Source: Flavobacteriales bacterium (GTDB lineage: Bacteria; Bacteroidota; Bacteroidia; Flavobacteriales_E; Vicingaceae). Taken from it: 64,000 bases of DNA. Below the pieces are notes generated by a model. The model did not search any database. It saw only the letters and a program-made list of their open reading frames with translations, and had not been told where the DNA came from. The stretch covers positions 1 through 64,000 of the forward strand of contig JAJCYO010000149.1 of the NCBI GenBank assembly GCA_029262875.1, given 5' to 3'. This document shows, piece after piece, positions 46,341 through 55,071 of this stretch. Position numbers and translations under genes: made by a program. Positions within the stretch are counted from its first letter, which is position 1. Each line of letters opens with the position of its first letter.

Positions 46341-46450
46341 CGTATAAATGTAGCAATTATAGCTGACTTTATTAAAATAATGTCATATATTTTTAACAGT
46401 TTTGTTTTAGCCTATCAACAGTCTCTTTTATTTATTAATGTTGTGTTCTA

Positions 46451-47782
46451 TTACTCTGCTATAAAGGGAACTCCAAAGTAAAACTCTAATACTTTAAGTT
46501 TAAACATAAAATCATACTTACTCTGTATCAGCTGTGATTGTGCGTTTACCAAGTTGTTTTTTGTTTGATTAAAATCAAAAGAATTGATTGCTCCAACGGA
46601 GAAACGTTCCTGTGCATAATCAAATGCCTTAGTTTGTGCTTCTACAGAGGTAGTAGCAGCATCATACGATTTAGATGATGCCTGGGCATCCGTATAAGCC
46701 GTCTGAATCGTTTCTCTTAAACGCAAGCGCTCACTTTCTAAGGTATACTGTATTTTTTGATAATTCACTTTAGACTTGTTTACGTTGCTCCTAAACTGAT
46801 AACGATTAAAGATTGGAATGTTTAATGACACTATAATTGACTGCCCCATGTTGTCATCTATTTGATCACTAAACAAAAAGGGAGCAATATCCGTAGAACC
46901 TTGTCTGTGTTGATAAGCCGTATTTACACCAAAACTCATGGTTAGGGATGGATAATAGTTTCCTTGGGCTATTTTAATACTTTTTTCAGCACTCATAATA
47001 TTCAACTCCGCCAATTTAATTTCTGGGAAAGTAGCATTGGCTTTATCATAAATGGCCGTTACACTGTTTCCTAATATTTTCTGATCCTGTATGTCTACAG
47101 CAACTTCTTCTACCTCTATACTCATCACATCTAATTGTAGCATCTGAGCCAATTGTAGTTGAGTAATCGTTAAAGTATTTTGTGCTACAATTAAGCTTTG
47201 GTTGTCAGCCGCCATAGTAGACTTAATGTTTAACAAGTCACCTTGAGGTAAAACACCAGCTTGTACCAACTCTTCTACACGTTTAACCTCATTCTCACTT
47301 ATTGCCAATTGAGATTCAGCCACTTTTAGCTGTTCTTTTGCAAATAAAATTTGTAAATAGGCATTCACTACATTCAATGAAATATCATTTCTCATTTTCA
47401 TGATAGCAGCATCTTGTGCCTCTACTCCTATTTTAGCTTGTTTTAGCGTGTGAATGTTAGCAAAACCATCGAACAAATTGATAGACGAGTTAATGCCAAA
47501 ATTATTAGATCTAAAATCTGCTGGAATTCTTGCTCCAGAAACCCCAATGGAAGAACCAAAATTATAACTGTGCGAAGCACTCGCATTTAAATTTGGCGCA
47601 AAATTCCACTTCGCAGCCTTTACATCTTCAATGGAAATGTTCTTATCCAATTCAGATTGCTTGACAGAAATATTATTTTCTAACGCGTAATCAACGCATT
47701 CTTTTAAAGTCCACACTTTGTTTTCTTGCGCATTTACAACACTCAAAAAACCTATGGCTACTATCGATAATACAATTCTCAT
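46451..47782 (-). CDS. TolC-family outer-membrane efflux protein
   Basis: A 443-residue exported protein, signal peptide to residue ~18 (ending VVNAQ). The long helical hairpins and two-fold repeat of TolC are visible: VWTLKECVDYALENNISVKQSELDKN near the start, then coiled helices (AKEQLKVAESQLAISENEVKRVEELVQAGV and a second copy with YDAATTSVEAQTKAFDYAQERFSVGAINSFDF). It provides the outer-membrane channel of the export system encoded upstream. It starts four bases after the adaptor gene. Confidence 0.95.
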   Translation of the reverse strand: MRIVLSIVAIGFLSVVNAQENKVWTLKECVDYALENNISVKQSELDKNISIEDVKAAKWNFAPNLNASASHSYNFGSSIGVSGARIPADFRSNNFGINSSINLFDGFANIHTLKQAKIGVEAQDAAIMKMRNDISLNVVNAYLQILFAKEQLKVAESQLAISENEVKRVEELVQAGVLPQGDLLNIKSTMAADNQSLIVAQNTLTITQLQLAQMLQLDVMSIEVEEVAVDIQDQKILGNSVTAIYDKANATFPEIKLAELNIMSAEKSIKIAQGNYYPSLTMSFGVNTAYQHRQGSTDIAPFLFSDQIDDNMGQSIIVSLNIPIFNRYQFRSNVNKSKVNYQKIQYTLESERLRLRETIQTAYTDAQASSKSYDAATTSVEAQTKAFDYAQERFSVGAINSFDFNQTKNNLVNAQSQLIQSKYDFMFKLKVLEFYFGVPFIAE

Positions 47783-47786
47783 ATTT

Positions 47787-48920
47787 TTAATCTTTCTTTT
47801 TCTTGTCTTCTTCTTCGCCTTTTTTCTTAAGAGGCTCAGTAATGTTCCAAACCTTTACTTTATCTTTCTCTGTTAACCCGTCTAATATTTCAACCATTAT
47901 TCCGTCTGAGATTCCTAATTCAACATCTCTTCTTTCAAAGTCTTGGTCCCCCAATTCTAACTCAACAAATGGCTCTTCTGTTTCTTCATCAAATTGAACC
48001 AATGCTTCTTTAATTGCTAAGATGTTTTTCTTCTTACCAATAACGATGGTTGCATTAGCACTGTATCCAGCTCTAACAAAAAAGTTAGTATCTAAAGCAA
48101 CATTCGCTTCTATTTTAAATTGAACTGCTCCTTGTTCTTCCATTCCTTGTGGAGCAACGAATCGAAGTTTGGCATCAAATGTTTTGTCATTAATCGCTCC
48201 CAAACTGATTAATAAATTCATTCCCATTTTTAACTTACCTACTTCTGCTTCATCAACTTGTCCTTCAAAGATCATGTCTGTTAAATCAGCGATTGTTGCT
48301 ACTGTAGTACCCGGATTAAAGTTATTGCTCTCTATTACTTGGTCTCCTTTTTTAACAGGTATGGTTAATACGGTTCCAGAAACCGTTGCTCTAATGTTAG
48401 TATTGGTAGATCCTCTTCCTGCTGTTCCTAACTGAATAATTTTTAAATCATTTTCAGCATTCACCAGCTCTTGCTTTGCTTGATTAAACCTTAATTCAAT
48501 GGCAATAAAGTCTTGATTAGAAATGATTCCTTTATCATATAGTTTCTTGTTTCTTTTAAAATCTATATCACTATTTTCTAATACAATTTTAGCGTTATCA
48601 ACACGTCCTATTGCACTGTTTAAAGCTTGCTCATTTGGAACTACTTTAATTTTAGCAATTAAGTCACCCGTTTGCACGATATCTCCCTCTTTAACAAAGA
48701 CTTCCTGTATAATTCCAGAAATTTGAGGTTTAATTTCTACCTGATCTTCAGGAACCACTTTTCCTGTTGCGACCGTTTTTTTCTCAATAGCTGTTCTTAT
48801 AGGGTTTTCTGATTCATATTGAATTGGATCTTGATTGTTTGTAGACACAAAGAAAACTCCTGCGTAAACAACCCCTATTATTAATCCTATGATGAGGATG
48901 TATTTAAATACTTTTTTCAT
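47787..48920 (-). CDS. MacA-like periplasmic adaptor protein
   Basis: A 377-residue membrane-fusion protein with one N-terminal helix (residues 5-26). It has the lipoyl half-motifs (KPQISGIIQEVFVKEGDIVQTGDLIAKI and IRATVSGTVLTIPVKKGDQVIE), between them a helical hairpin, then a beta barrel. The basic, Lys/Glu-rich tail (KKKGEEEDKKKKD) is peculiar. It bridges the ABC transporter and the TolC protein. The order of genes (ATPase, two permeases, adaptor, TolC) and close spacing show a single operon. Confidence 0.95.
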   Translation of the reverse strand: MKKVFKYILIIGLIIGVVYAGVFFVSTNNQDPIQYESENPIRTAIEKKTVATGKVVPEDQVEIKPQISGIIQEVFVKEGDIVQTGDLIAKIKVVPNEQALNSAIGRVDNAKIVLENSDIDFKRNKKLYDKGIISNQDFIAIELRFNQAKQELVNAENDLKIIQLGTAGRGSTNTNIRATVSGTVLTIPVKKGDQVIESNNFNPGTTVATIADLTDMIFEGQVDEAEVGKLKMGMNLLISLGAINDKTFDAKLRFVAPQGMEEQGAVQFKIEANVALDTNFFVRAGYSANATIVIGKKKNILAIKEALVQFDEETEEPFVELELGDQDFERRDVELGISDGIMVEILDGLTEKDKVKVWNITEPLKKKGEEEDKKKKD

Positions 48921-48956
48921 TCGTTTATTGTTTTTGTTTTATTTCTAAGTTTTATA

Positions 48957-50219
48957 TTATTCTTCTCTTAATGCATCAATGGGTTTTATGCTTACTGCCC
49001 GTTGTGCTGGTATTAACCCTATTAATGTTCCAAGTACCACCATTATAAATAGCGCTCCTACTACATATGGAATCGGTACTGTCGGATTCGTATAAGGAAT
49101 ATCCGTGTCTTGGGTTGCCGCATCGATTCCTCTCAGTACAAATGAGCCTAAAACGATTCCAAATATTCCTGCAACCATCGTTAAAAAAACTGATTCTAAA
49201 ATAATTTGTCCTCTCACTTCGCTTGGAGTAGCTCCTAAGGCTCTTCTCACTCCCAATTCTTTAGTCCGTTCTTTTACAGAGATCAATAGTATGTTTCCAA
49301 TTCCAATCACCCCTGCTATAATGGTGGCAATACCAACCACTAACGACAAAAATGTTAACCCTTTAGCAAAGCCATTTATTTTATTAAAAATCTCTCCTAA
49401 ATTAAATGAACCTATCGCTCGATCATCTTCTGGAGAAATCTGATGAATTTTCTTTAAAATATTTTTAACATCTACTTCAACCTGCATTACATCTGCATCA
49501 TCATAGGCAGCTATAGCCAACCATCCAACATTATCCCCAGTATTGTATAATTTTTTAAACGTAGTAAATGGAATATTTATATCTCCATCATCTCCAAAAC
49601 CACCGCCTTCTTCATACTTTTTAACTCCAATTACTCTAAAAAACACGTTATCTATTCGGATATACTTTCCTACAGGTTCTTCATCTTTAGCGAACAATTC
49701 TTTTTTTGTTCTTTCACCTATTACGCATACTTTTCTGTCTTCCTCTGTATCTCCTTCATTAATAAAACGGCCTCCTATGTATATTTTTTGAGTAGCAATT
49801 TTTGACAAAACAGGATAATCTCCATAGACATTATATGTTCCTGTACGCTGTCCCCGAACAACACTTCCCGGACCGTCTCCAAAAACGCCCTTAACAATTC
49901 TAGGCGCAATGTATTGAATTTCAGGTACTCTCGTATTTAAAACCTGAACATCACCTAATTTCAATTGTATTGGTCTTCCTGTTTTAAATCCAGCATAAGG
50001 AACACTTGTTTGTTGTGCCCAGGCAAACATACTGTTCATTGCAACATCCTCAAATCGTTCTTCAAAACCATTGTCTAATCCCTTTGCTGCGCCCGATAAA
50101 ACGATATAGATAAAGATGCCCCACAATACACCAATCACAGTAATAATTGTTCTGGCTTTATTCTTTTTAATAGAGCCAAATATTTCTTGCCAAGTATCGC
50201 GGTTAAACATTAACATCAT
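48957..50219 (-). CDS. MacB/FtsX-type ABC permease (second)
   Basis: A 420-residue permease with four predicted helices. Helix 1 is ARTIITVIGVLWGIFIYIVLSG, followed by the large periplasmic MacB_PCD domain and the FtsX domain near the end (IATIIAGVIGIGNILLISVKERTKELGVRRALGATPSEV). The ATG at 50219 overlaps the preceding stop as ATGA, which favours it; MFNRD at 50210 would also fit the paralogue's start. It carries no ATPase domain, unlike E. coli MacB. It likely pairs with the next-upstream permease as a heterodimer. Confidence 0.93.
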   Translation of the reverse strand: MMLMFNRDTWQEIFGSIKKNKARTIITVIGVLWGIFIYIVLSGAAKGLDNGFEERFEDVAMNSMFAWAQQTSVPYAGFKTGRPIQLKLGDVQVLNTRVPEIQYIAPRIVKGVFGDGPGSVVRGQRTGTYNVYGDYPVLSKIATQKIYIGGRFINEGDTEEDRKVCVIGERTKKELFAKDEEPVGKYIRIDNVFFRVIGVKKYEEGGGFGDDGDINIPFTTFKKLYNTGDNVGWLAIAAYDDADVMQVEVDVKNILKKIHQISPEDDRAIGSFNLGEIFNKINGFAKGLTFLSLVVGIATIIAGVIGIGNILLISVKERTKELGVRRALGATPSEVRGQIILESVFLTMVAGIFGIVLGSFVLRGIDAATQDTDIPYTNPTVPIPYVVGALFIMVVLGTLIGLIPAQRAVSIKPIDALREE

Positions 50220-51445
50220 TCGTCCCTTAAAGCTACAATTGGTTTAATTCTGGCAGCTCTTCTTGCTGGCACGTAACCTGCAATAGCTCCAAAAATGACT
50301 AATAAAATAGTTGCAAAAACTGCTGTCCCCATATTAATGTATGGGTTTTTAATAAAATAATCATCTAAAGAATTTCCTAAAGAGGACAATAAAAAGATGC
50401 CTCCAAACAATCCAATGTAACCGGCTGCAGTAGTAATAAAAATTGACTCCTGAAGTATCATAGCAATTACAGATCGTGGAGTCGCTCCTATTGCTTTTCT
50501 AACCCCCAGTTCTTTGGTACGCTCTTTTACAACATACACCATAATGTTGCTTATACCAATAATACCAGCAATTAACGTTCCTATTCCAACAAAAGTGACT
50601 ACCATTTGCAACATGCTACCAAATTGTTGATTCTGCTCTAAATCGTCAGCAACGTTTCTCAAGAAAATTCCACTTTCATCAGAAGGACTGATGTCATGCC
50701 TTTTTTTCATGAAAGCCATCAATTCTTCCTCAAATTGCATCGCTCCATCATATCCAATCATTGGCTTAAATGCAACAATAATTTGACCTACTTTATCCGT
50801 GTTTTTTTCAATTAACTGGTTAGTAGTGTATGGTGTGTATACATATCGTTCTTCATTATCTCCTCCGTCATCTTGAAAAACACCCACTACTTTAAAGGAT
50901 CTTTTACCGATGTTGATGTATTTTCCCAAAGCATCTTCTCCTTCGAATAAGTCATTCTCTACTAATCTCCCAATTACAGCATACTTTGTTTTATTTATTA
51001 CATCCTGATGATTAATAAACCTACCTTTCATTAAAATGGTTTTTTCTGCATATTGATGCCCAGGAGCAACTGCACGCAATCCATAGTTGTTCGACTTATT
51101 TTTGAATTTTACAGTAGAATTTCTTTCTATTCGAGGCGTCATGTATTGCAATTGAAAAGCAAAATTCTTCTTAATCGCAGCTAAGTCTGCATTATCAAAT
51201 TCGATAACTCTACCCGATTTAAAGCCGTTATAAGGCTTATTGGTTCTTCCCGGAAATAGCCTCATTATATTGGTGGCATCGTCTACAAAAAATTCTTGAA
51301 ACGAATTTTTCAATCCATTACCAAATCCAAACAGAATAACAAAGATGAAAATCCCTAATGCAACTGTAAACCCAGAAAGGAAAGTTCTCAGTTTGTTTTT
51401 TGAAATGGTTTCAAATATTTCCTGCCAGCTATCTCTATTAAACAT
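50216..51445 (-). CDS. MacB/FtsX-type ABC permease (first)
   Basis: A 409-residue paralogue of the next permease, starting MFNRDSWQEIFETISKNKLRTFLSG. It has the same plan: N-terminal helix (FTVALGIFIFVILFGFGNGL), periplasmic MacB_PCD domain and FtsX domain with VVYVKERTKELGVRKAIGATPRSV-like text (VYVVKERTKELGVRKAIGATP). It overlaps the ATPase gene by eight bases and the second permease by four. The pair probably exports lipoproteins, antibiotics or peptides; the substrate is unknown. Confidence 0.93.
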   Translation of the reverse strand: MFNRDSWQEIFETISKNKLRTFLSGFTVALGIFIFVILFGFGNGLKNSFQEFFVDDATNIMRLFPGRTNKPYNGFKSGRVIEFDNADLAAIKKNFAFQLQYMTPRIERNSTVKFKNKSNNYGLRAVAPGHQYAEKTILMKGRFINHQDVINKTKYAVIGRLVENDLFEGEDALGKYINIGKRSFKVVGVFQDDGGDNEERYVYTPYTTNQLIEKNTDKVGQIIVAFKPMIGYDGAMQFEEELMAFMKKRHDISPSDESGIFLRNVADDLEQNQQFGSMLQMVVTFVGIGTLIAGIIGISNIMVYVVKERTKELGVRKAIGATPRSVIAMILQESIFITTAAGYIGLFGGIFLLSSLGNSLDDYFIKNPYINMGTAVFATILLVIFGAIAGYVPARRAARIKPIVALRDE

Positions 51446-52139
51446 GTTCTGAAGCCCTTACCTGAGTTACTTTTTTATCTTCTATAATTACCCCATCCTT
51501 TAACAGCACTATCCTTTTACACATGTTGGCAATGTCTGTTTCATGTGTCACCACTAAAATGGTTTTCCCTTCATCATTAATTTCTTGTATTAATTGCATT
51601 ACTTCATATGAAGTGGTAGAGTCTAATGCTCCTGTTGGTTCATCTGCTAACAAAACCTTAGGCTGAGCCGCTAAAGCTCTGGCTATTGCTATACGTTGTT
51701 TTTGTCCACCAGAAAGCTCACTCGGTAAATGAACTGCCCATTCTGCAAGACCAACCTTTTCAAGGTATTCCATAGCCGTCTTTTGCCTTACTTTTCTCGA
51801 AATTCTTTGGTAATAAAGTGGAAGTGCTACATTCTCCAATGCAGTTTTATAATTAATTAAGTTAAACGATTGAAAAACAAAACCTAAAAACTTATTTCTA
51901 TATTTTGCTGCTTTGGTTTCATCTAAATCTTTTATAGGGACACCATCTAATGTATACGAACCTTTATCCGCAACATCTAACATTCCTAAAATATTAAGTA
52001 AAGTGGACTTTCCAGAACCAGAAGAGCCCATAATAGCAACCAATTCACCCCCTTCAATATTGATGTTAATCCCCTTTAATACATGCAGCGAACTTTTGCC
52101 TACTTTGTAAGATTTGTGTAAATCTTTTATCTCAATCAT
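51438..52139 (-). CDS. MacB/LolD-type ABC transporter ATP-binding protein
   Basis: A 233-residue ATPase. The ATG at 52139 was chosen over a TTG ten codons upstream, because it opens into MIEIKDLHKSYKVGKSSLHVLKGI. Walker A is GSSGSGKST, the signature motif is LSGGQKQRIAIARAL, and Walker B is VLLADEPTGALDS with the D-loop. It is the first gene of the export operon. The TACTTTTG box just upstream probably drives the operon. Confidence 0.96.
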   Translation of the reverse strand: MIEIKDLHKSYKVGKSSLHVLKGININIEGGELVAIMGSSGSGKSTLLNILGMLDVADKGSYTLDGVPIKDLDETKAAKYRNKFLGFVFQSFNLINYKTALENVALPLYYQRISRKVRQKTAMEYLEKVGLAEWAVHLPSELSGGQKQRIAIARALAAQPKVLLADEPTGALDSTTSYEVMQLIQEINDEGKTILVVTHETDIANMCKRIVLLKDGVIIEDKKVTQVRASEHV

Positions 52140-52166
52140 TCTTCTGTAGATAAGTAATTTCTTTAG

Positions 52167-52174
52167 CAAAAGTA
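52167..52174 (-). promoter_or_regulatory. Promoter -7 box for the ABC export operon
   Basis: TACTTTTG on the minus strand, 27 bases upstream of the ATG. No -33 TTG at the expected distance. Confidence 0.4.
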
Positions 52175-52245
52175 TACTACTTAACTATTTGCGTAATCCT
52201 AAATTACACAAGAGGAAGATTAAAATGATAAATGGTATTTATCTA

Positions 52246-52359
52246 CTAGCTAATCCTTTTTTTTTTGGTCTTGTGCTTTCTACTGCTAATGAAAACAAAA
52301 ACAACAACTGCCAATAAAACGCCTGCGGTGACAATTCCGGTGATAATTCCTTCGTCCAT
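52246..52359 (-). CDS. 37-residue single-span membrane protein
   Basis: A short frame in an otherwise empty 374-base gap: MDEGIITGIVTAGVLLAVVVFVFISS followed by a strongly basic tail (RKHKTKKKRIS). One hydrophobic helix with an acidic outer and basic inner end is a convincing membrane topology. A run of ten A inside the codons for the basic tail is liable to frameshifts. The gene is on the same strand as the export operon but 106 bases upstream of it. Function unknown. Confidence 0.5.
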   Translation of the reverse strand: MDEGIITGIVTAGVLLAVVVFVFISSRKHKTKKKRIS

Positions 52360-52484
52360 AATTTAAGTATATTAGGTTAAGCGATAGGTAAATTTGTGCC
52401 TTCAAATTACAAACAATAGATAAATCTAATCATTTTATCGACTAAAACCTATTTACTGTCTATTAATATATAACGTTGTGATGT

Positions 52485-52492
52485 TAATTTTG
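52485..52492 (+). promoter_or_regulatory. Promoter -7 box for meaB
   Basis: TAATTTTG lies 21 bases before the ATG at 52514, in a 154-base gap. No clear -33 element. Confidence 0.4.
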
Positions 52493-52513
52493 TTACTTTT
52501 ATTCTAATAAATT

Positions 52514-53533
52514 ATGACAAAACATATTAACAAAATAAAGATTAGCTCCAAAAACGCTTTAACAGCAACGGAATACTTAAATGGAATAAAAAGTGGAAAT
52601 AGGGCAATTTTAAGTAAAGCCATCACTTTAATAGAAAGTTCTACTCCTCAGCATCAAAAAATTGCTGAAGAATTAATCGAAATTTGTCTTCCTTTTTCTG
52701 GTAATTCTGTTCGAATTGGTATTACTGGAGTTCCAGGTGTAGGAAAAAGTACATTTATCGAAGCATTAGGCTCTTATTTAATTGAAAAAAAGGATAAAAA
52801 AGTAGCTGTTTTAGCAATTGATCCAAGCAGCAAAAAAAGTGGAGGGAGTATTTTAGGTGATAAAACCAGAATGAACAACTTATCGGTTAATGATAGTGCA
52901 TTTATTCGCCCTTCTCCATCTTCAGGTACTTTAGGTGGAGTTGCAAAAGCTACCAGAGAAAGTATAATTTTATGCGAAGCGGCTGGTTTTGATACGATAT
53001 TAATTGAAACTGTTGGTGTTGGTCAATCAGAAATAGAGGTAAAATCTATGGTTGATTTCTTTTTATTGCTGATGTTGGCTGGTGCAGGAGATGAATTGCA
53101 AGGAATTAAAAGAGGTATCATGGAAATAGCTGATGGTATTTTCATTAATAAAGCCGATGGAGAAAATATTGATAAAGCAAAACTCGCTATTCAAGAATAT
53201 AAAAATGCCATACACCTATTTCCTCCTAACAGTAACGGTTGGACACCTAAAGTTTTATCATGCTCTGCCATCGAAAACAAAGGAATTACAGCTATTTGGG
53301 AAGTTATCGAAAGCTTTATTCATCTTACGACATCAAATGGTTCATTCTCTAACACGAGAAAGCTGCAATCCAAATTTTGGTTAGAGCACACTATAGATTC
53401 TTCTATTAAAGCGCTTTTTTACGCTAACGAAGAGGTTAATAGTAAAATAAAAGAGCTTGAAAATCAAGTTACCGAAGGAGTAATTAGCCCGTTTAAAGCA
53501 GCAAGAGAATTAATAACAATATTTAAAAGCTGA
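52514..53533 (+). CDS. meaB: Methylmalonyl-CoA mutase-associated GTPase MeaB
   Basis: A 339-residue P-loop GTPase (ArgK family) that protects and reloads the B12 cofactor of methylmalonyl-CoA mutase. The P-loop is residues 72-80 (GVPGVGKST); the following VLAIDPSSKKSGGSILGDKTRM is the switch region, IETVGVGQSEIEV holds the Walker B-like Glu, and NKADGEN is the guanine-recognition NKxD. Length normal. The mutase genes are not in this window, so its partner must lie elsewhere. Confidence 0.95.
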   Translation: MTKHINKIKISSKNALTATEYLNGIKSGNRAILSKAITLIESSTPQHQKIAEELIEICLPFSGNSVRIGITGVPGVGKSTFIEALGSYLIEKKDKKVAVLAIDPSSKKSGGSILGDKTRMNNLSVNDSAFIRPSPSSGTLGGVAKATRESIILCEAAGFDTILIETVGVGQSEIEVKSMVDFFLLLMLAGAGDELQGIKRGIMEIADGIFINKADGENIDKAKLAIQEYKNAIHLFPPNSNGWTPKVLSCSAIENKGITAIWEVIESFIHLTTSNGSFSNTRKLQSKFWLEHTIDSSIKALFYANEEVNSKIKELENQVTEGVISPFKAARELITIFKS

Positions 53534-53586
53534 TTAAAAACATGTTCTATAATGGATATTAAACTTATTCTTGCAAAAAAATCTAA

Positions 53587-54438
53587 ATGAAAAAACAACA
53601 TTATTTCATATTCATTCTTTTGGGGTTGATGGCATTCCCATCTTTTTCACAAGAAAGCGCCATGTATTCTGAGCCAAAAACAAACAAAGGAAGGATATAT
53701 GTTTTTTGGGGATGGAACAGAGGTTACTACACTAACTCTGACATTCATTTTACTGGAAACAATTATGATTTTAAGTTAAATGACGTAAAAGCGAGGGATC
53801 GACAATCTAAATTTGGATTAGATCCTCATTTTAATCCAAATAGAATTACGATTCCTCAGACCAATTTTCGCTTAGGGGTTTTTATTAATAATAACATCGA
53901 TATCTCTATTGGTGTTGATCATATGAAGTACATCATGCCTAATGATCAAATTGTTGATATTGATGGGACTATTAATGATAATAGTAATTACGATGGCACT
54001 TACAATAGCGATGAAATTAAATTGGAAAAAGACTTTCTATTCTTTGAACATAGTGATGGTTTGAACTATTTAAATGTAGAAATTACTCGGAATGATGATG
54101 TATTAAAACTTTTAAAGGTTAAGATGAATCCTGATAGGCTTCAACTAAATGCTTTAGTCGGTTTTGGATTAGGGCCTTTAATGCCTAAGTCTAATGTTAC
54201 TTTATGGAACAATGAAAGAAACGATGCTTTCCATTTCGCAGGTTATGGTTTTGCTGCTAAAGTTGGGTTAAACATTACTTTCTTTAAGTACTTCTTTATA
54301 AGAGGTGAATTAAAAGAAGGCTTCATAGATATGCCAGACATTAGGACATCTCCTGACCCATCTGATACCGCTGAGCAACATTTTTTCTTTACACAAATGG
54401 ATTTAGTGTTTGGAATAACGATTAATCCGTTCAATTAA
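53587..54438 (+). CDS. Exported outer-membrane beta-barrel-like protein
   Basis: A 283-residue protein with a signal peptide (residues 1-22, ending PSFSQ). Alternating strands end in aromatic residues (GRIYVFWGWNRGYYTNSDIHF, NFRLGVFINNNIDISIGVDH, LNALVGFGLGPLMP, FAAKVGLNITFFKYFFIRGEL) and the chain closes with LVFGITINPFN. It looks like a small outer-membrane barrel found across Flavobacteriia. Function unknown. It overlaps the convergent neighbour by four bases. Confidence 0.7.
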   Translation: MKKQHYFIFILLGLMAFPSFSQESAMYSEPKTNKGRIYVFWGWNRGYYTNSDIHFTGNNYDFKLNDVKARDRQSKFGLDPHFNPNRITIPQTNFRLGVFINNNIDISIGVDHMKYIMPNDQIVDIDGTINDNSNYDGTYNSDEIKLEKDFLFFEHSDGLNYLNVEITRNDDVLKLLKVKMNPDRLQLNALVGFGLGPLMPKSNVTLWNNERNDAFHFAGYGFAAKVGLNITFFKYFFIRGELKEGFIDMPDIRTSPDPSDTAEQHFFFTQMDLVFGITINPFN

Positions 54439-54956
54439 AACAACTGCCTGATTTCTTTCTTAAGAATCAAAATTGTTATTTGAGAAGGAGATTTATCCAG
54501 TTTCATCATAATCTCAAAAATTTTTTGACCTAATTCAGCTCCATTTGCATCAGGTTTCATTTGAGCTCCAGCTAAATTAATAATCTTCAACGATTCATCT
54601 TTAGCTTTTTTTACCGTGTCCCATGCAGTATTAGACGTATACAATTGCTGGGTTAAATTATGATCGAACTCTTGTTGTATTGTCCTAAGCAATTCTGTTT
54701 TTAGCAATTTAGCACTCATTCCAGGTTTATTAACCCTAAGCACCAATTTATCCATAGCAATCCTTTCTAAGAATAAAACCAAACGCTCATAAGCTTGCAG
54801 TCTAAGCGGTGTTGTTACTTTCTGGTTTTCTTGTCTTAGTGCCAATAACTGCTTCCTATGCTCTGTATCTAAAAATTTATTCATTACAAAATAAACACCT
54901 CCAAACATAATAAGTGAAGGCAAAATGTATTTTAATAATTCTAAAAATGTTTCCAT
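54435..54956 (-). CDS. Conserved membrane-anchored helical protein
   Basis: A 173-residue protein with one N-terminal membrane helix (YILPSLIMFGGVYFVMNKF) and a long cytosolic helical part, with the recognisable conserved block TPLRLQAYERLVLFLERI and NKPGMSAKLLKTELLRTIQQEFDHNLTQQLY. I recall this as a conserved Bacteroidota family of unknown function. The gene is divergent from an aminotransferase and convergent with the barrel gene. Confidence 0.7.
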   Translation of the reverse strand: METFLELLKYILPSLIMFGGVYFVMNKFLDTEHRKQLLALRQENQKVTTPLRLQAYERLVLFLERIAMDKLVLRVNKPGMSAKLLKTELLRTIQQEFDHNLTQQLYTSNTAWDTVKKAKDESLKIINLAGAQMKPDANGAELGQKIFEIMMKLDKSPSQITILILKKEIRQLF

Positions 54957-55046
54957 TGACTTTATCTATAAACAAGGCGTAAAATTATAAAAAAACAAAT
55001 AACTTTCGCGTTTCATTATTTAGAACGTAAATAACTACATTTTTAT

Positions 55047-55054
55047 TAGCTTTG
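55047..55054 (+). promoter_or_regulatory. Promoter -7 box for the aminotransferase
   Basis: TAGCTTTG, an exact TAnnTTTG match, ends 17 bases before the ATG at 55072 in the divergent gap. Confidence 0.5.
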
Positions 55055-55071
55055 CCACCTATATCATTACC

